From: Glandiceps talaboti
Taxonomy: Eukaryota > Hemichordata > Enteropneusta > Spengelidae
Length of the DNA: 64,000 nt
Reading direction: 5' to 3'
NCBI RefSeq assembly: GCF_964340395.1
Contig: NC_135567.1
Coordinates: forward strand, 20,128,001-20,192,000
A program made the position numbers and the translations under genes. Position 1 is the first letter of the stretch. Each line of letters begins with the position of its first letter. Shown here in pieces: positions 34,708 through 48,020 of the stretch. Under the pieces are notes generated by a model. It worked only from the letters and a program-made list of their open reading frames with translations. It was not told the origin of the DNA and did not search any database.

Positions 34708-35712
34708 AAGTTTAAAGTTTAAAGTTTATTTTCTAAAGCGCCTTTTCTATTTATTAATATTCAAAAGCGCTGTACATAAAATAGATTTAAAAGCATGGTA
34801 AAACAACATAATAAAGCTAAAAACAACAAATTGGTTACAATAATTACAAAAAGGCTAAAATGACTACTTAGTAAAAGACACGTGGTAATAAATTAATACA
34901 GTTTATAATATTGTTTAAACAGATGTGTTTTAAGTTCACCTTTAAAAAGTTCAATGTCAGTGATCAGCTTTAGTTCTCCAGGAATTGAGTTCCATAGCTT
35001 TGGTCCACAAATGGTAAGCGCTCTGTCATTTAGTGTATTATATGATCAAGGTACAGCAAGATTTTGACTACTGTCGTTATGTAAATTGTAACGAGAATTG
35101 TTGGTACGTGTGAACGAATCCTGGATATACAAAGGTGCTTTACCATTCAAAGCCTTAAAAACTAGTAAAATTACTTTAAAATCAACTCTTGCCTTGACAG
35201 GCAGCCAGTGAAGCTCAATAAGAGATTGTGTTATTCCATCATACTTTCTCAAACCTTTTACAACTTGTGCATCATTATTTTGTACTCGCTGCAATCTGTC
35301 AAACAAATACTGTGGCATTCCATACAATATGGAGTTTGCATAATCAAGATGATAACTGACTAGAGGATGAACCAATGTTTCACAAGCTTTCTGATTCAGA
35401 TATGTACGGATACGACGGAGATTGTATAAGTTATGATTGACTTTCTTACAGAGTTGGTTAACATGACGAACCATCGATAGATTTGAATCTAACCAGCTTC
35501 CCAGATTGCGGACATGGTCAACTATTTTGATCTGATTATCTCCGACAGTAATAAGCTTACTTGTTACTTTAGCTAATTGTTGTTTTGTCCCTAGTAGCAT
35601 TACTTCAGTTTTGTTCTCATTTAACTTCAGTCTATATGTTGACATCCAGGCTTGTATGTCACCGACACACCTCTCTATACACTTTATAGCATCAGTTTCA
35701 TCATCATCCATA
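34708..35712 (-). mobile_element. 5'-truncated CR1-like non-LTR retrotransposon inserted in the minisatellite
   Basis: One open frame (35711-35046, 221 residues) encodes the part just after the catalytic box of a reverse transcriptase. Segments run DDETDAIKCIERCVGDIQAW, KLNENKTEVMLLG, LVSYHLDYANSILYGMPQYL, RLQRVQNNDAQVV and LIELHWLPVKARVDFK. This is the usual C-terminal order of CR1/Jockey-type proteins. About 340 bp of 3' UTR ends in a (CTTTAAA)n-type tail at 34708-34730. The 221-codon frame has no stops, so the insertion is fairly recent. It splits an array whose flanking units are of different sub-families. Confidence 0.85.
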
Positions 35713-36789
35713 TACTGGCATGGGGTAATTCTATAACCTTATTGCTTCCATATATACTGGCATGGGGTAATTCTATAACCTTATTGCTTCCATATATACT
35801 GGCATGGGGTAATTCTATAACCTTATTGCTTCCATATATACCGGCATGGAGTAATTCTATAACCTTATTGCTTCCATATATACCGGCATGGAGTAATTCT
35901 ATAACCTTATTGCTTCCATATATACTGGCATGGAGTAATTCTATAACCTTATTGCTTCCATATATACCGGCATGGAGTAATTCTATAACCTTATTGCTTC
36001 CATATATACTGGCATGGAGTAATTCTATAACCTTATTGCTTCCATATATACTGGCATGGGGTAATTCTATAACCTCATTGATTCCATATATACTGGCATG
36101 GGGTAATTCTATAACCTTATTGCTTCCATATATACTGGCATGTGGTAATTCTATAACCATATTGCTTCCATATACTGGCATGGGGTAATTCTATAACCTT
36201 ATTGCTTCCATATATACTGGCATGTGGTAATTCTATAACCATATTGCTTCCATATATACTGGCATGTGGTAATTCTATAACCATATTGCTTCCATATACC
36301 GGCATGGGGTAATTCTATAACCATATTGCTTCCATATACTGGCATGGGGTAATTCTATAACCTTATTGCTTCCATATACTGGCATGGGGTAATTCTATAA
36401 CCTTATTGCTTCCATATACTGGCATGGGGTAATTCTATAACCTTATTGCTTCCATATATACTGGCATGTGGTAATTCTATAACCATATTGCTTCCATATA
36501 CTGGCATGTGGTAATTCTATAACCATATTGCTTCCATATACTGGCATGGGGTAATTCTATAACCTTATTGCTTCCATATACTGGCATGGGGTAATTCTAT
36601 AACCTTATTACTTCCATATATACTGGCATGGGGTAATTCTATAACCTTATTGCTTCCATATATACTGGCATGGGGTAAATCTATAACCTTGTTGCTTCCA
36701 TATACTGGCACGGGGTAATTCTATAACCTTGTTGCTTCCATTTACTGCCAGGGGGTAATTCTATAATATTGCTTCCATATACTGGCACG

Positions 36790-37330
36790 GACAAAACATA
36801 ACACTCATATATTACTAAACAGGAGTGATTCTGTGACAATTTCTCTTGTATGTTGACAGGGATATTCTATAATATATGATGGGGCTGGTAACTCTTGTAG
36901 GAGGAACTTTATATGACCTATTGGGGTTTGATTTCTACCATACACTGGCACGGCAAGGGGTGATCCTACAACACACTCCCATACACTGGCAGGGGTGATT
37001 CTAACACTTTCTCCAATCAAATGACAGAGGTGACAAAATACTTTCTCCCATACGACAGGGGTGACATGATAACGCTTTCTCCCATACATTACTAGTCAGG
37101 TGTGATTCTAGGACAGTTTCTCCCATACATTACTAGTCAGGTGTGATTCTGGGACAGTTTCTCCCATACATTACTAGTCATGGGTGATTCTATGACAGTT
37201 TCTCCCATACATTACTAGTCAGGGGTGATTCTAGGACAGTTTCTCCCATACATTAGTAGTCAGGGGTGATTCTAGGCCAGTTTCTCCCATACATTACTAG
37301 TCAGGGGCAGGGGGTGATTCTAGGACAGTT
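36790..37330. repeat. Left-arm copy of the GACTAGTAATGTATGGGAG minisatellite
   Basis: About six clean 41-bp units (37080-37320) after degenerate ones. The right-arm counterpart has about 22 units. Confidence 0.88.
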
Positions 37331-40300
37331 TTCCTAGTATGCTGGCAGGGTCATAATATGATTTGGCTATTCTGTAACATGTCGTCAGAAGTAACTTTTA
37401 TAGAACCTTCTCTTGGAATATTTTTGATGAAGTGGTCAAAATTTTTTTCTATATTGATAATGGCTGGCTTATAACACCCCATCCTATGAGAATTCTATTT
37501 TCTCACAGATTATCCACTACGAGTTCTCCCCACTTGCTGAGATAAAAATAATTAGCAGAAAGTCAAGACAGGCTTTAAAAAAGACAATCAATTTTAATTT
37601 TGTCATCTGAAAAGAAATCAATAAATCTTGACACATGATATTTAATACAACCAAATAATCAATACTCACAGATAAACAGGCTGAACAAATATGCTAGATC
37701 CTGATTGATTAATACACTTTCTACTTTAATGGAAATATAGACTAGAACCTGACTAATACATGTCCTTCTTTACAGTGATAGAGACTAGGCCCTAACTGAC
37801 TAATACACATCCTTCTTTAATGGAGATATATATATACTAGACCCTAACTGACTAATACACGTCCTTTAAGAGAGATATACATTAGGAAAAACCTGACTGA
37901 CTTTGACTCGTCCTTCATCATGATAATAAAGACTAGACCCTAGCTGATTAATATACCTGTTTGCTTTATTCTGAAAATAATGACAACTATAAATAATATA
38001 GACACACTGGGGGAACAAAAACTACATTAGCAAAAATAAACATCAAAACTGTGAAAAAGAGTCAAGAATATTGGACATCAACACTAATAAAAGTTATCTA
38101 TGTTTTCATCTAATTCATCCCCTAGGTAATCGTCGTGGCAACAGATGGCTACAGAAACTAGGAATCTGTATAAAAAGTACTGCATGTTGCGAGAGATTCA
38201 TCATATGTACTATCTTCCTTATTTATGTCAGGGAAACTACTTGGCAGCATCCAGCTTGAACAGAATCAATCGTACGTCTTAACAGCGATATAGATTATTT
38301 TGATAATTTTGTTATAGCGATGATAGAGCCTATGTGTATTTGGTATAATAACGGCCATAGGTCCTATTTCAACACACTTGGTCTTATAGCGGCAGTTTAT
38401 CCTATTACGATAGACTTGGTATTATCGGCGATATATCCTATGACAATATACTGCTGGTGTAATATCGGCCATAGATCCTACGACAATATACTGCTGGTGT
38501 AATATCGGCCATATATCCTATGACAATATACTGCTGGTGTAATATCGGCCATAGATCCTACGACAATATACTGCTGGTGTAATAACGGCCATAGATCCTA
38601 CGACAACAGACTGGCGATGTACAAGTATAATCGGTGATATATCCTATAGCAATAGACTGCTGGTGTAATAACGGCCATAGGTCTTATTTCCACAAACTTG
38701 ATGTTATAGCAGCAATATATCCTATTACGATAGACTTGGTATTATCGGCGATACATCCTATTACGACAGACTGCTGGTATAATATCGGCCATAGATCTTA
38801 TAGCGATAGACTGCTGGTGTTATAACGGTGATAGGTCTTATAGCAATAGACTTGGTGCTACAGCGGCAATATATCCTATTACGATAGACTGCTGGTGTTA
38901 TAACGGCCATAGATCTTATTTTCAACAGAATTGGTGTTACAATGGTGATATATCCTAGGACAATTGACTCCTGATGTACTGACGGCAATAGTTCTTACAA
39001 CGGTGATTAGCCTATTTCAATAGACTTGATGTAATAGTGATATGATGTTCTATTTCGACCGACTTCCTTCGATAGTTGATATAATAGTGGCGATATTACG
39101 ATACAGGTGATTTATTAACGGCATATATATTTCCTAAGACTGATGATCAGGTAATATATACAAAGACTGCTGATGTGAAACGCCAATGTGGTATCCTATG
39201 GTATCTTATAGCTGTGATTCTTCTATAGTAATGTATAGCATCAGAGGTCATGTGGTCCTGGTGTAACTTAGACTACCTTAGGGGGTCTGCATTTCACATC
39301 TGAAGTCCTGGTGTAACTTAGACTACCTTAGGGGGTCAATGAAGTCTGCTTGTACTTTGTATATCAGCCTTAAATTTCTCTTTCCTAGATATAATAAAAA
39401 AATATATAGCCATGTTATTTGTAAACAGTATTAATCAACTCAAACTTACACATAACTGACATCATTGGACAACTTCCACACTTACTAGTATACGACAATT
39501 AACTTACTTTCTAAGTTGCACATAGTTGACATTAAAGCTACAAACATAAATCTATCACAAGCAGAGGTTAGACAACTTGGTAATAATAAAGTCTTACTAT
39601 ATCTAGTTGTCAAGACATGCAGTATTGTTACTTTTTAAGTAAAAGATTAATCTAAAGTGAGGAATTACCATTGCATAATACATTTAGACAAGATTTGGCA
39701 CAGGGCCAAAGAAAATTGTTCTTTTGGCATGTGGCCAAAAACAAGTTTTTAAGCTGGCACGAGGCCAACTTTTTTGTTGGCTCGGGCCAAAGATGTAATT
39801 TGTTGTTGGCATAGCGCCAGAATTGATTATGTTCTTCAGACTACATCCGACTGTCCCATTACAACCCATCCTACCTCCTCAGAATGGGTATGGTCACAGG
39901 AATTGTAGATGAGAATTGAGCACATGTTGATGTTCGTGTATTGGTTAATGCATTGATGGCAAATCTCATGACTCCCATAGAAATAATCATGCAAGTGAAA
40001 TTCAAAGAAAACATTCAAAGTTGAACATAAAATATTGCTTCTCAGTGTCAGCAAATTATTGAGAAGAATCCAAAGTTTGGTTGACATCTTATGAACATCT
40101 GAAGAATGCTGTAAACCTGGAATTTTTTTTATTGAACGTGTTATGTCATCTACTACCGAGTCAGAGCATCTGCCATGTAGTGTGACACACCAATTGACAC
40201 CGAGTCTTGCGCCAGCCAGCACAGAGTGTATTACACCAGCTACCACAGAGTGTATTACAACAGCTGGCACAGAGTGTGACACACCAATTGACACCGAGTC

Positions 40301-40886
40301 TTACACCAGCCAGCAGAGTGTGACACACCAGCTAGCACAGAGTGTGACACCAGCTAGCACAGACTGTTACACAAACTGGCACTGAGTGTGACACACCAAC
40401 TGGCACAGAGTGTGACACGCCAGCCAGCACAGTGTATTACACCAGCTGGCACAGAGTGTGACACACCAACTGGCACAGTGTGTAACACCCTCCATGCTGT
40501 GTTACATCAGTCATACCATCCCACTGCGCCATGTAGCGTCAAAAATTTGTTGCATCCAAACAAGTATACTGCATGACCAAGTTTGACCAAACAATGTTCA
40601 TCAGCTTGATAGATCAAATGATTTACAACAATATTCAACCAACTGTATCTCTTAGTCTGTCTCAAGCTGTGCTGAAACAATCTTCTACCAACTGTATCTC
40701 TTAGTCTGTTTTAGCACAGCTTGAGACAGGCAAAGAGATACAGTTGGTAGAACATTGTTGCACAAAGCGTATAACACACAAGCAGTTCAAAGTCAAACTT
40801 TGAACTTGTAAATCATGATCAAGTTCATTTCTTGGACCGATTAAAAAAAATATCTATACTTACAATCTATACATGTCTTGTCTTGC
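37331..40886 (-). other. Probable 3' UTR/downstream region of hnRNP paralog B (left arm)
   Basis: No protein-coding exon seen. It holds a 40-bp array with GGCCATAGATCCTACGACAA (38320-39000), short GGCACGAGGCCAA-type repeats (39695-39830), a long conserved block (39840-40140) and a TGTGACACACCAGCTGGCAC array (40170-40500). An ATTAAA hexamer (37593-37598, minus strand) aligns with the candidate AATAAA of paralog C, so the whole stretch could be transcribed. Confidence 0.45.
40641..40755. repeat. Hairpin in the region downstream of paralog B
   Basis: CCAACTGTATCTCTTAGTCT occurs twice directly, then CAAGCTGTGCT faces AGCACAGCTTG and CAAAGAGATACAGTTGG. The stem is about 35 bp with few mismatches. 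Confidence 0.75.
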
Positions 40887-43800
40887 CTAGTATGGCTTGT
40901 ATCGGCCACCACGACCACCTTCTCCAGCTCCATAACCAGCTAGATATGTGGGGGGGAGGGGGAACAATGACAAAAGAGGTTTAGTTCAATTCTATAATCC
41001 TTTCTCTACCAGAATGGGGAGGGGACGTTATTGTTTGGACATACAAAATTAGAAACTTCAGGATGAGTTGTGTTACATATTGAACCATGTAAACTGTAAG
41101 TCCAACCATAGACCCTCCCCACCCCTCCAATGTCAACATTTTCAGGAATACAGTTCCCACAATACAACGGATTCAAAAAATTACAGATTTCTTTCTTTCC
41201 TGAATTTGCATAATTACTATAGTCCAACATCAACAAATAAACAATGTGTAAAACTCTCTAAAAACAAAGTCGTCAGTTAGGAGTCACATGTTATCAGAAT
41301 AACAGAAACCTATTGAGGGCGCTCTCCAAGATCTATAACCACAATTTCAAGTTTCAGGAATAAATATATTTATTTTGGGTCGACAAGCTCGCGAAAACAA
41401 TCACGTGGTAGTTAACTGACTTTAACACAAAAAAATGAAGTTTCAACTATATTTGGTGGATATCCTTCCCACAATGCATTTCCAAATCCATATAAAACTG
41501 ACAATATCAGCCCGCGGATGAATGGAACCTTTCACAAACAGGGAAAGAAACCATAATCTGACCTCTGACCCTGTGACCTGGCCTTGAAATACTTGCATCC
41601 ATATAGTCTGCTCTCGTAACCCCCCCCCCCCCCCACACCCCATAATCTGACTGCTATTTTTTATGCAGAGTAGGCCTTGAAGTACTTACATCCATATGAT
41701 CCGCCCCCATAACCACTGTTTCCATAGTTACCACCACTGTTTCCATAGTTACCACCACTGTTTCCATAGTTACCACCACTGCTTCCATAGTTACCACCAC
41801 CACTTCCATAGTTACCATAACCTAATAGAATACAAAAATGCCAAAAATCGTTAATTTTTATCAATTCTGTAATCCACTACACATGGCAAGACAGAAAAGT
41901 TAAAATTATCACGTACGTACAGTTCGTTATACTTAGGCAAAAAAAAAAAAAGAATTATTTCGGTCATTGCACACATCACTTAAAACTTTGAAACTCTCAT
42001 GACAACTTCTCTTCACAACTCTCATAACATCTTCTCTTCACAACTCTTGCGACAACTTCTCTTCAAAACTCTGACAACTTTCAAAGTCACTGAAGCTCTA
42101 CTCACCACCTCCTTGATTGTAGCTTCCATCACTATAATTGTCATAGCCTCCATAACCACCTCCTCCTTGGTTGCCATAGCCACCACCTCCATAACTACCT
42201 CCTTGGTTGCCATAGTTACTGTATCCTTGGCCTTGATTGTAACCACCACCACCACGACCACGACTACCCCCACGGCCAGAATAACTACCCCCACGGCCTG
42301 AATAACTACCCCCACGGCCACCACCACGACCACCACCACCACCTGCCTCCCTTGGCTCCGCTTTCTTCACCTCAAGTCTAATATTGCCAATGTTTAAATG
42401 CTTCTTAACTGTTGAAAAATAATAACACATCATCAATGACAATGTATTGTAGATATGTGACAATATACTGTAGACATGTGACAATGTGCTTTAGACATGT
42501 GACACTGCTGTAGACGTGTGATAATATACTGTTGACATGTGACACTGCTGTAGACATGTGACGTTTTCAGACATGTGACACTGCTGTAGACATGTGACAA
42601 TATACTGTAGATATGTGACTGTTTTTAGACATGTGACACTGCTGCAGACATGTGACAATATACTGTTGACATGTGACACTGCTGTAGACATGTGACAATA
42701 TACTGTAGACATGTGACACTGCTGTAGACATGTGACAATATACTGTAGATATGTGACAATGTGCTTTAGACATGTGACACTGCTGTAGACATGTGACAAT
42801 ATACTGTTGACATGTGACTGCTGTAGACATGTGACAATATACTGTTGACATGTGACAATATACTGTAGATATGTGACTGTTTTTAGACATGTGACACTGC
42901 TGTAGACATGTGACAATATACTGTAGATATGTGACAATGTGCTTTAGACATGTGACACTGCTGTAGACATGTGACAATATACTGTTGACATGTGACTGCT
43001 GTAGACATGTGACAATATACTGTTGACATGTGACACTGCTGCAGACATGTGACAATATACTGTAGACATGTGACAATGTACTGTAGACATGTGACAATGT
43101 GTTGTTGATATGTGACAATGTACTGTAGACATGTGATAATGTGTTTTAGACATGTGACAATGTACTGTAGACATGTGATAATGTGTTTTAGACATGTGAC
43201 AATGTACTGTAGACATGTGACTGTTGTAGACATGTTAATGTGTTTTAGACATGTGATAATGTACTGTAGACATGTGACTGTGTTGTAGACATGTGACAAT
43301 GTACTGTAGACATGTGACTGTTGTAGACATGTGACTGTGTTGTAGACATGTGACAATGTACTGTAGACATGTGACAATGTGTTGTAGACATGTGACAATG
43401 TACTGTAGACATGTGACAATGTACTGTAGACATGTGACAATGTGCTGTAGACATGTGATACTTATAAGTTCACCACTTACTAACTGCAACATCAGCAAGA
43501 TCTTCAGTTGCCATAGTGACAAAAGCAAATCCCTTCTTCTTGCCAGTAGTTTTATCCGTAATAACATCCACCTTTTCAACCTCTCCCACATTCTCAGTAA
43601 AGACATTTGTCAACTGGTTCTCATCGGCATCTCGACTTCCTCCGACAAACAGTTTCTTTGTTTTAATGTGAGCAGTTGTGTCATTTTGCTGTTCAATTCA
43701 AAATATAAAAAAACAGAGATGTTATTCGCCAATATTTTTCTTTGGTCACTCACTAACACAGCCCAAAATTGACTAGTTCAAGTCTGCACCATTTCTGAAC

Positions 43801-46800
43801 TTGACACTACAGCCCAAGAATTGTGACCTGCACTACAGCCCAAGAATTGTGAGCTGTACTACAGCCCAAGAATTGTGAGCTGTACTACGGCCCAAGAATT
43901 GTGAGCTGTAGTACGGCCCAAGAATTGTGAGCTGTACTACAGCCCAAGAATTGTGAGCTGTACTACAGCCCAAGAATTGTGAGCTGTACTACAGCCCAAG
44001 AATTGTGAGCTGCACTACAGCCCAAGAATTGTGAGCTGCACTACAGCCCAATAATTGTGACCTGCACTACAGCCCAAGAATTGTGAGCTGTAGTATAGCC
44101 CAGGAATTGTGACCAGCACTACATTAGTGTAGCACTGTAGTCCAACACTCCTGAACTGAAAACAGATTTCCTTTACTGGAAACATGTGTTATCAAAATAA
44201 TCGTACTGTTGTAAATCTTCCATTCTTTAGATCATCACATAATCAGTGGTATTGTCTAAGCTTAAGTGGGCTACCAGCTGCAAATTATGGTAGCCCCAAG
44301 ACAAGAATTGGTAGTCTGTGGGTATGGGACTACGGTAGCCCCAAGACAAGAATTGGTAGTCTGTGGGTATGGGACTACGGTAGCCCCATGACAAGAATTG
44401 GTAGTTTGTGGGTATGGCCACTATGGGACTACGGTAGCCCCATGACAAGAATTAGTAGTCTGTGGATATGGGACTACGGTAGCCCCATGACAAAAATTGG
44501 TAGTCTGTGGGTATGGGACTATGGTAGCCCCATGACAAGAATTAGTAGTCTGTGGGTATGGGACTACGGTAGCCCCATGACAAGAATTGGTAGTTTGTGG
44601 GTATGGGACTATGGTAGCCCCATGACAAGAATTGGTAGTCTGTGGGTATGGGACTACGGTAGCCCCATGACAAGAATTGGTAGTCTGTGGGTATGGGACT
44701 ACGGTAGCCCCATGACAAGAATTAGTAGTCTGTGGGTATGGGACTACGGTAGCGACATGACAAGAATTGGTAGTTTGTGGGTATGGGACTACGGTAGCCC
44801 GACAAGAATTGGTAGTCTGTGGATATGGGACTATGGTAGCCCCATGACAAGAATTGGTAGTTGAGGTGCTGACTCCCATGATGCAATGTCCCACAGCAAA
44901 GATATCCATAATACTAGTATATCAGCTTAGTCAGAAATATTTCAACATAAACCAATGTACACACAAGAAATCATAAACTTGCAGACTATGGCCCTTTCAC
45001 ATATAAACAGCACTGGTAGTTTATATCAGCTTGTCGACACAGTCAGGCCACCCTTTTAGGACATGCCAGCTGCTTCCTATGCTGATGTATTTTACTCTAA
45101 GCCATCATATGGCATTACCTCATCACTATACAAGATGGGTACTGTGGCTGACAGCTATACAACTATACAAGATGGGTACTGTGGCTGACAGCTATACAAG
45201 ATGGGTACTGTGGCTGACAGCTATACAACTATACAAGATGGGTACTGTGGCTGACAGCTATACAACTATACAAGATGGGTATGTACTGTGGTTGACAGTC
45301 ATACGAGATGGGTATTGCAGCAACATGTATTTATAGATTGGAACCCAACATTATTCTAACCATTTCACCACCACTGCCCCCCCCCCCCCCCCATGCCAAC
45401 AGATCAAAAAGCAATATGTGTCTGTGCTGTACCTGTTGGGAGCTAAACAAACTTAGAAACATTAAATTGACTTACATCTCTTGGAATGGCTCTTTTGATT
45501 TCCACTTCTTTACCATCGATAATGTGTGGTCTGTTTTCAAGACATTTATCAACCATTTCAGATGTTTCATACGTAACAAATCCAAAACCTCTGGAATTTT
45601 TAGTGGTGCTGTCCCTAACAACAACATTATCATTTATTTTACCATACTTCTCAAAGTGGTTTCTCAGACCCTCATCATCGGTGTCTCGGTTCAGACCACC
45701 GATAAACACCTTTAGGAGCTGGAAAATTAAAACAGGGATAGTATTGACATTTTTAATTAGTTAACTTTATTACTTAAAGTGGCCATATGGATGAGAATTT
45801 GGTATTTATTTTGGATTTTTATTTGATAAAACAGCTTCACTAAGTTTTTCTACTTGAAAAAATAATATGAAATAACATATACTAAGTCCGTGTTCATAAC
45901 TCAATACATTGCAAAAAGATGCAAAAAGTTTGTTATTGTACGTACAATAACAAACATTTTACACATTGTTTAATGTTTTGCCGTTTATTGAGTTGTGAAC
46001 ATAGACTTGGTATATGTTATTTCACATTATTTTTTCAAGTAGAAAAACTTAGTGAAGCTGTTTTATCAAATAAAAATCAAAAATAAATACTAAATTCTCA
46101 TCCATATGGCCACTTTAACAACATGCTGTGGAAAGCATGGTATAGTAAACACAATACAATACAAGACAAAAATACAATACACATTACTTGTCTGCTGAGG
46201 GGATCTTTCGAGATGTATCTAAAAGAAATTTGGCAAAAGGAAGTTTATCATCTGAACCTAGAATATACAAAAATTTCTCTTGACTGTTTAAAGTGTTAAA
46301 ATAAGCACATTTCAAAGATATCGAAGAAAATAAATGGTACTTCGACACAAAGACAATATACTTGTTAGTCGCAAAACATTATTTATTTTTATCTTCTATC
46401 AGATGTACAGCCATCACGGATTGGAAGAACAGCTCTATATTGTCTTTTTAAGTTGATGGCAGTTTCGGCCATCATCGCAAACCACGACTATTTTACGGTA
46501 CCGTTCTCAACAACTTCAAGTCTGTCCTTACTGGAAAATAATAGCTCTGGTTCTCAAGAATGGTTTCCGCATTCAATATTTCTTGTGAGACCACAATTTT
46601 TGCAATTACATTAGTTTTTTCTCAGATACGAAGAAAAAAGTTTACAAACGTGGGATCAGTACTAGGTAACCGGAACCAAAGAATTATTTTTTATAGGCCA
46701 TTAATAGCTTTGACTTGGTTTGGGGATAAGAATAGTATCCCATAATATTCATTACTGACAAAAGCTCCCATGGTCCTGTGGGGCACATGGGGCAGCTTTC

Positions 46801-47243
46801 TCCATTGTTTTAAAGGGACGCTTTCGAAGAAAGGTCCATTGTTTTGAGTTTTGAACATTGCCACGCCGCAATATTTGCATATGTTGAAAAATGGGAATGC
46901 ATTTTCTCTTCCGTTTAACGCGAAAAAAAAATGTTATTTACACCGACAGGCAGCATCGACCTTTAAGTTCAACAGATATAAATTTATCAAGTACTAATTC
47001 GAAGATCTAAAAATTGGGTAAACAACCGGTTTGGCCCACACAAACAATGGAATGTGTTTGACCGATCAATATATGCCACTTCCATTCAATAAACGTAGAA
47101 AATGATTACGTAACACAGTTTGTACTCACAAGAAACACCCATGACAAAAAAAACATTTCACGATAAAACAGACAAGACAAAAACTATCTTTTGACATTAT
47201 AAGCTATACTTACTGCCTCTAAATGCTGATTGGAATCCGACAT
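40887..47243 (-). CDS. hnRNP A/B/D-like RNA-binding protein, paralog B
   Basis: Exons on the minus strand: 47243-47214, 45718-45476, 43688-43481, 42408-42106, 41821-41690 and 40939-40887, joining to 322 residues. N-terminus [13 protein letters not shown]1 with VFIGGL and [12 protein letters not shown]2 with LFVGGS and KKGFAFVTM; an [10 protein letters not shown] tail; a repeat-like exon of (NYGNSGG)n; and the end [10 protein letters not shown] with a PY-type import signal. Two points are odd. The last aromatic of RRM2 RNP1 (usually F/Y) is Met, and RRM2 carries one extra residue before its second strand ([11 protein letters not shown]). Both could alter RNA stacking by this domain. The 5' UTR is spliced: an acceptor at 47323 and an upstream donor at 47431 leave an intron of about 110 bp. 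It is head to head with paralog C. Confidence 0.92.
41998..42080. repeat. Three units of the 25-bp GAAGAG repeat in paralog B intron 4
   Basis: ACAACTTCTCTTCACAACTC units next to the exon 4 donor, homologous to the roughly 32-copy array of paralog C. Confidence 0.85.
42430..43465. repeat. 21-bp minisatellite in paralog B intron 3
   Basis: Core TAGACATGTGACAATGTACT; about 50 copies in several variants, spanning from close to the exon 3 donor almost to the exon 4 acceptor. Confidence 0.95.
43790..44115. repeat. 26-bp minisatellite
   Basis: Unit CTACAGCCCAAGAATTGTGA plus GCTGTA; about 12 copies, starting about 100 bp upstream (in gene sense) of the paralog B exon 3 acceptor. Confidence 0.93.
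44280..44865. repeat. 45-bp minisatellite
   Basis: Unit contains GGACTACGGTAGCCCCATGA then CAAGAATTGGTAGTCTG; 13 copies. The 15-codon period produces a spurious 226-codon open frame. Confidence 0.95.
45120..45310. repeat. Short tandem repeat TATACAAGATGGGTACTGTG
   Basis: About six variable-length copies, also present (fewer, inverted) at 50580-50700 in paralog C intron 2. Confidence 0.85.
45778..46114. mobile_element. Nearly perfect palindromic miniature element with TTAA target duplication
   Basis: TTAA flanks both sides (45774-45777 and 46115-46118). The 337-bp element is an almost complete inverted repeat: AGTGGCCATATGGATGAGAA at one end and TTCTCATCCATATGGCCACT at the other, with arms of about 160 bp meeting at TTGTACGTACAATAAC. 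No coding capacity. TTAA targets suggest piggyBac-type mobilisation. It is in paralog B intron 1 and absent from the same place in paralog C. Confidence 0.9.
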
Positions 47244-48020
47244 TTTCCGATTATTGATGTAAATGATTCGCTTGACCTCGCTCAGGACCACGTTGTCTTC
47301 TTTTATCACACGCTATCGTTTGCTGGAACTTGAAGAGTATGATTGTAAATAAAACGACCTACCTCAATATACACACGATTATAAATATGTAAGTTAGAAA
47401 CTAATAAATAAAATAAGATAGTGTTACTTACCCTGTGTTTTTGTTTAACAGCACAAAAAGCTGATAAACTGTATGCCTGCGTTCGATCGTGTTTTAATGC
47501 CGCGATGTGAGCTAACGCAGGGGTTGATGGGAAATGTGCCCTTACATCACGATCTGTGTCTACAGACTGTATCTGTGTCACGACACTGAAGTTGTCTTCA
47601 AAATGGGATTGAAACACGTATTCAGAAATGTAATCGTAATGGCGTTCGGGTAACAGTCCAAATTTAGCAAAAAGAGCGTAATTGTGGTTAATATGCAATA
47701 ATTCACAGGCACTTGAATCAATCTATATGATTTTTTAAAAGATTTGTTTTACTATATATTCAATCTTTTTTTTTGAATCATACAGATCATAGTTAGAGTG
47801 CCTGAGCAATAATTCATAATTACGGTAATGAACATAACTAAGTATTAGTAATAATGTATTATTTGTTCCTTAAAATATGTTTTATTTATTAATTATGATG
47901 ACAATTGTTTGTTTGTTTGTTTGTTTGTTTGTTTATCCACTCACAGTCTAGTTCCTATACAGTATCGTTACCATGGCATTTACACCTCCACTCACTAGTC
48001 TAGTTCCTATACAGTATTTA

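Larger units (their letters stand above)
33780..36790. repeat. 41-43-bp minisatellite, interrupted by two insertions
   Basis: Units share TTCTATAACC(A/T)TATTGCTTCC followed by ATATACTGGCATGGGG or GATATACAGCAGGGTGG. There are three sequence sub-families separated by the insertions at about 34345-34505 and 34708-35712. Confidence 0.93.

Noticed and set aside
39836-40294. 152-codon frame conserved with 60163-60411 on the other arm
   Set aside because: Conservation is explained by the inverted duplication. Its left-arm part runs into the tandem array, there is no recognisable domain, and it lies in the presumed hnRNP 3' region. A protein is not excluded but not supported.
42491-43440. Several frames of HMSTVYC/SHVYSTL repeats
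   Set aside because: These come from the 21-bp intronic minisatellite (seven codons per unit). The same kind of frames occurs in paralog C intron 3.
44184-44909. 226- and 162-codon frames with 15-residue repeats
   Set aside because: Produced by the 45-bp minisatellite inside paralog B intron 2. No codon bias, and open on both strands.
47306-47698. 130-codon minus-strand frame upstream of paralog B
   Set aside because: It crosses a strong splice donor and the acceptor of the paralog B leader, and the homologous C leader has no such frame. Treated as 5' UTR.
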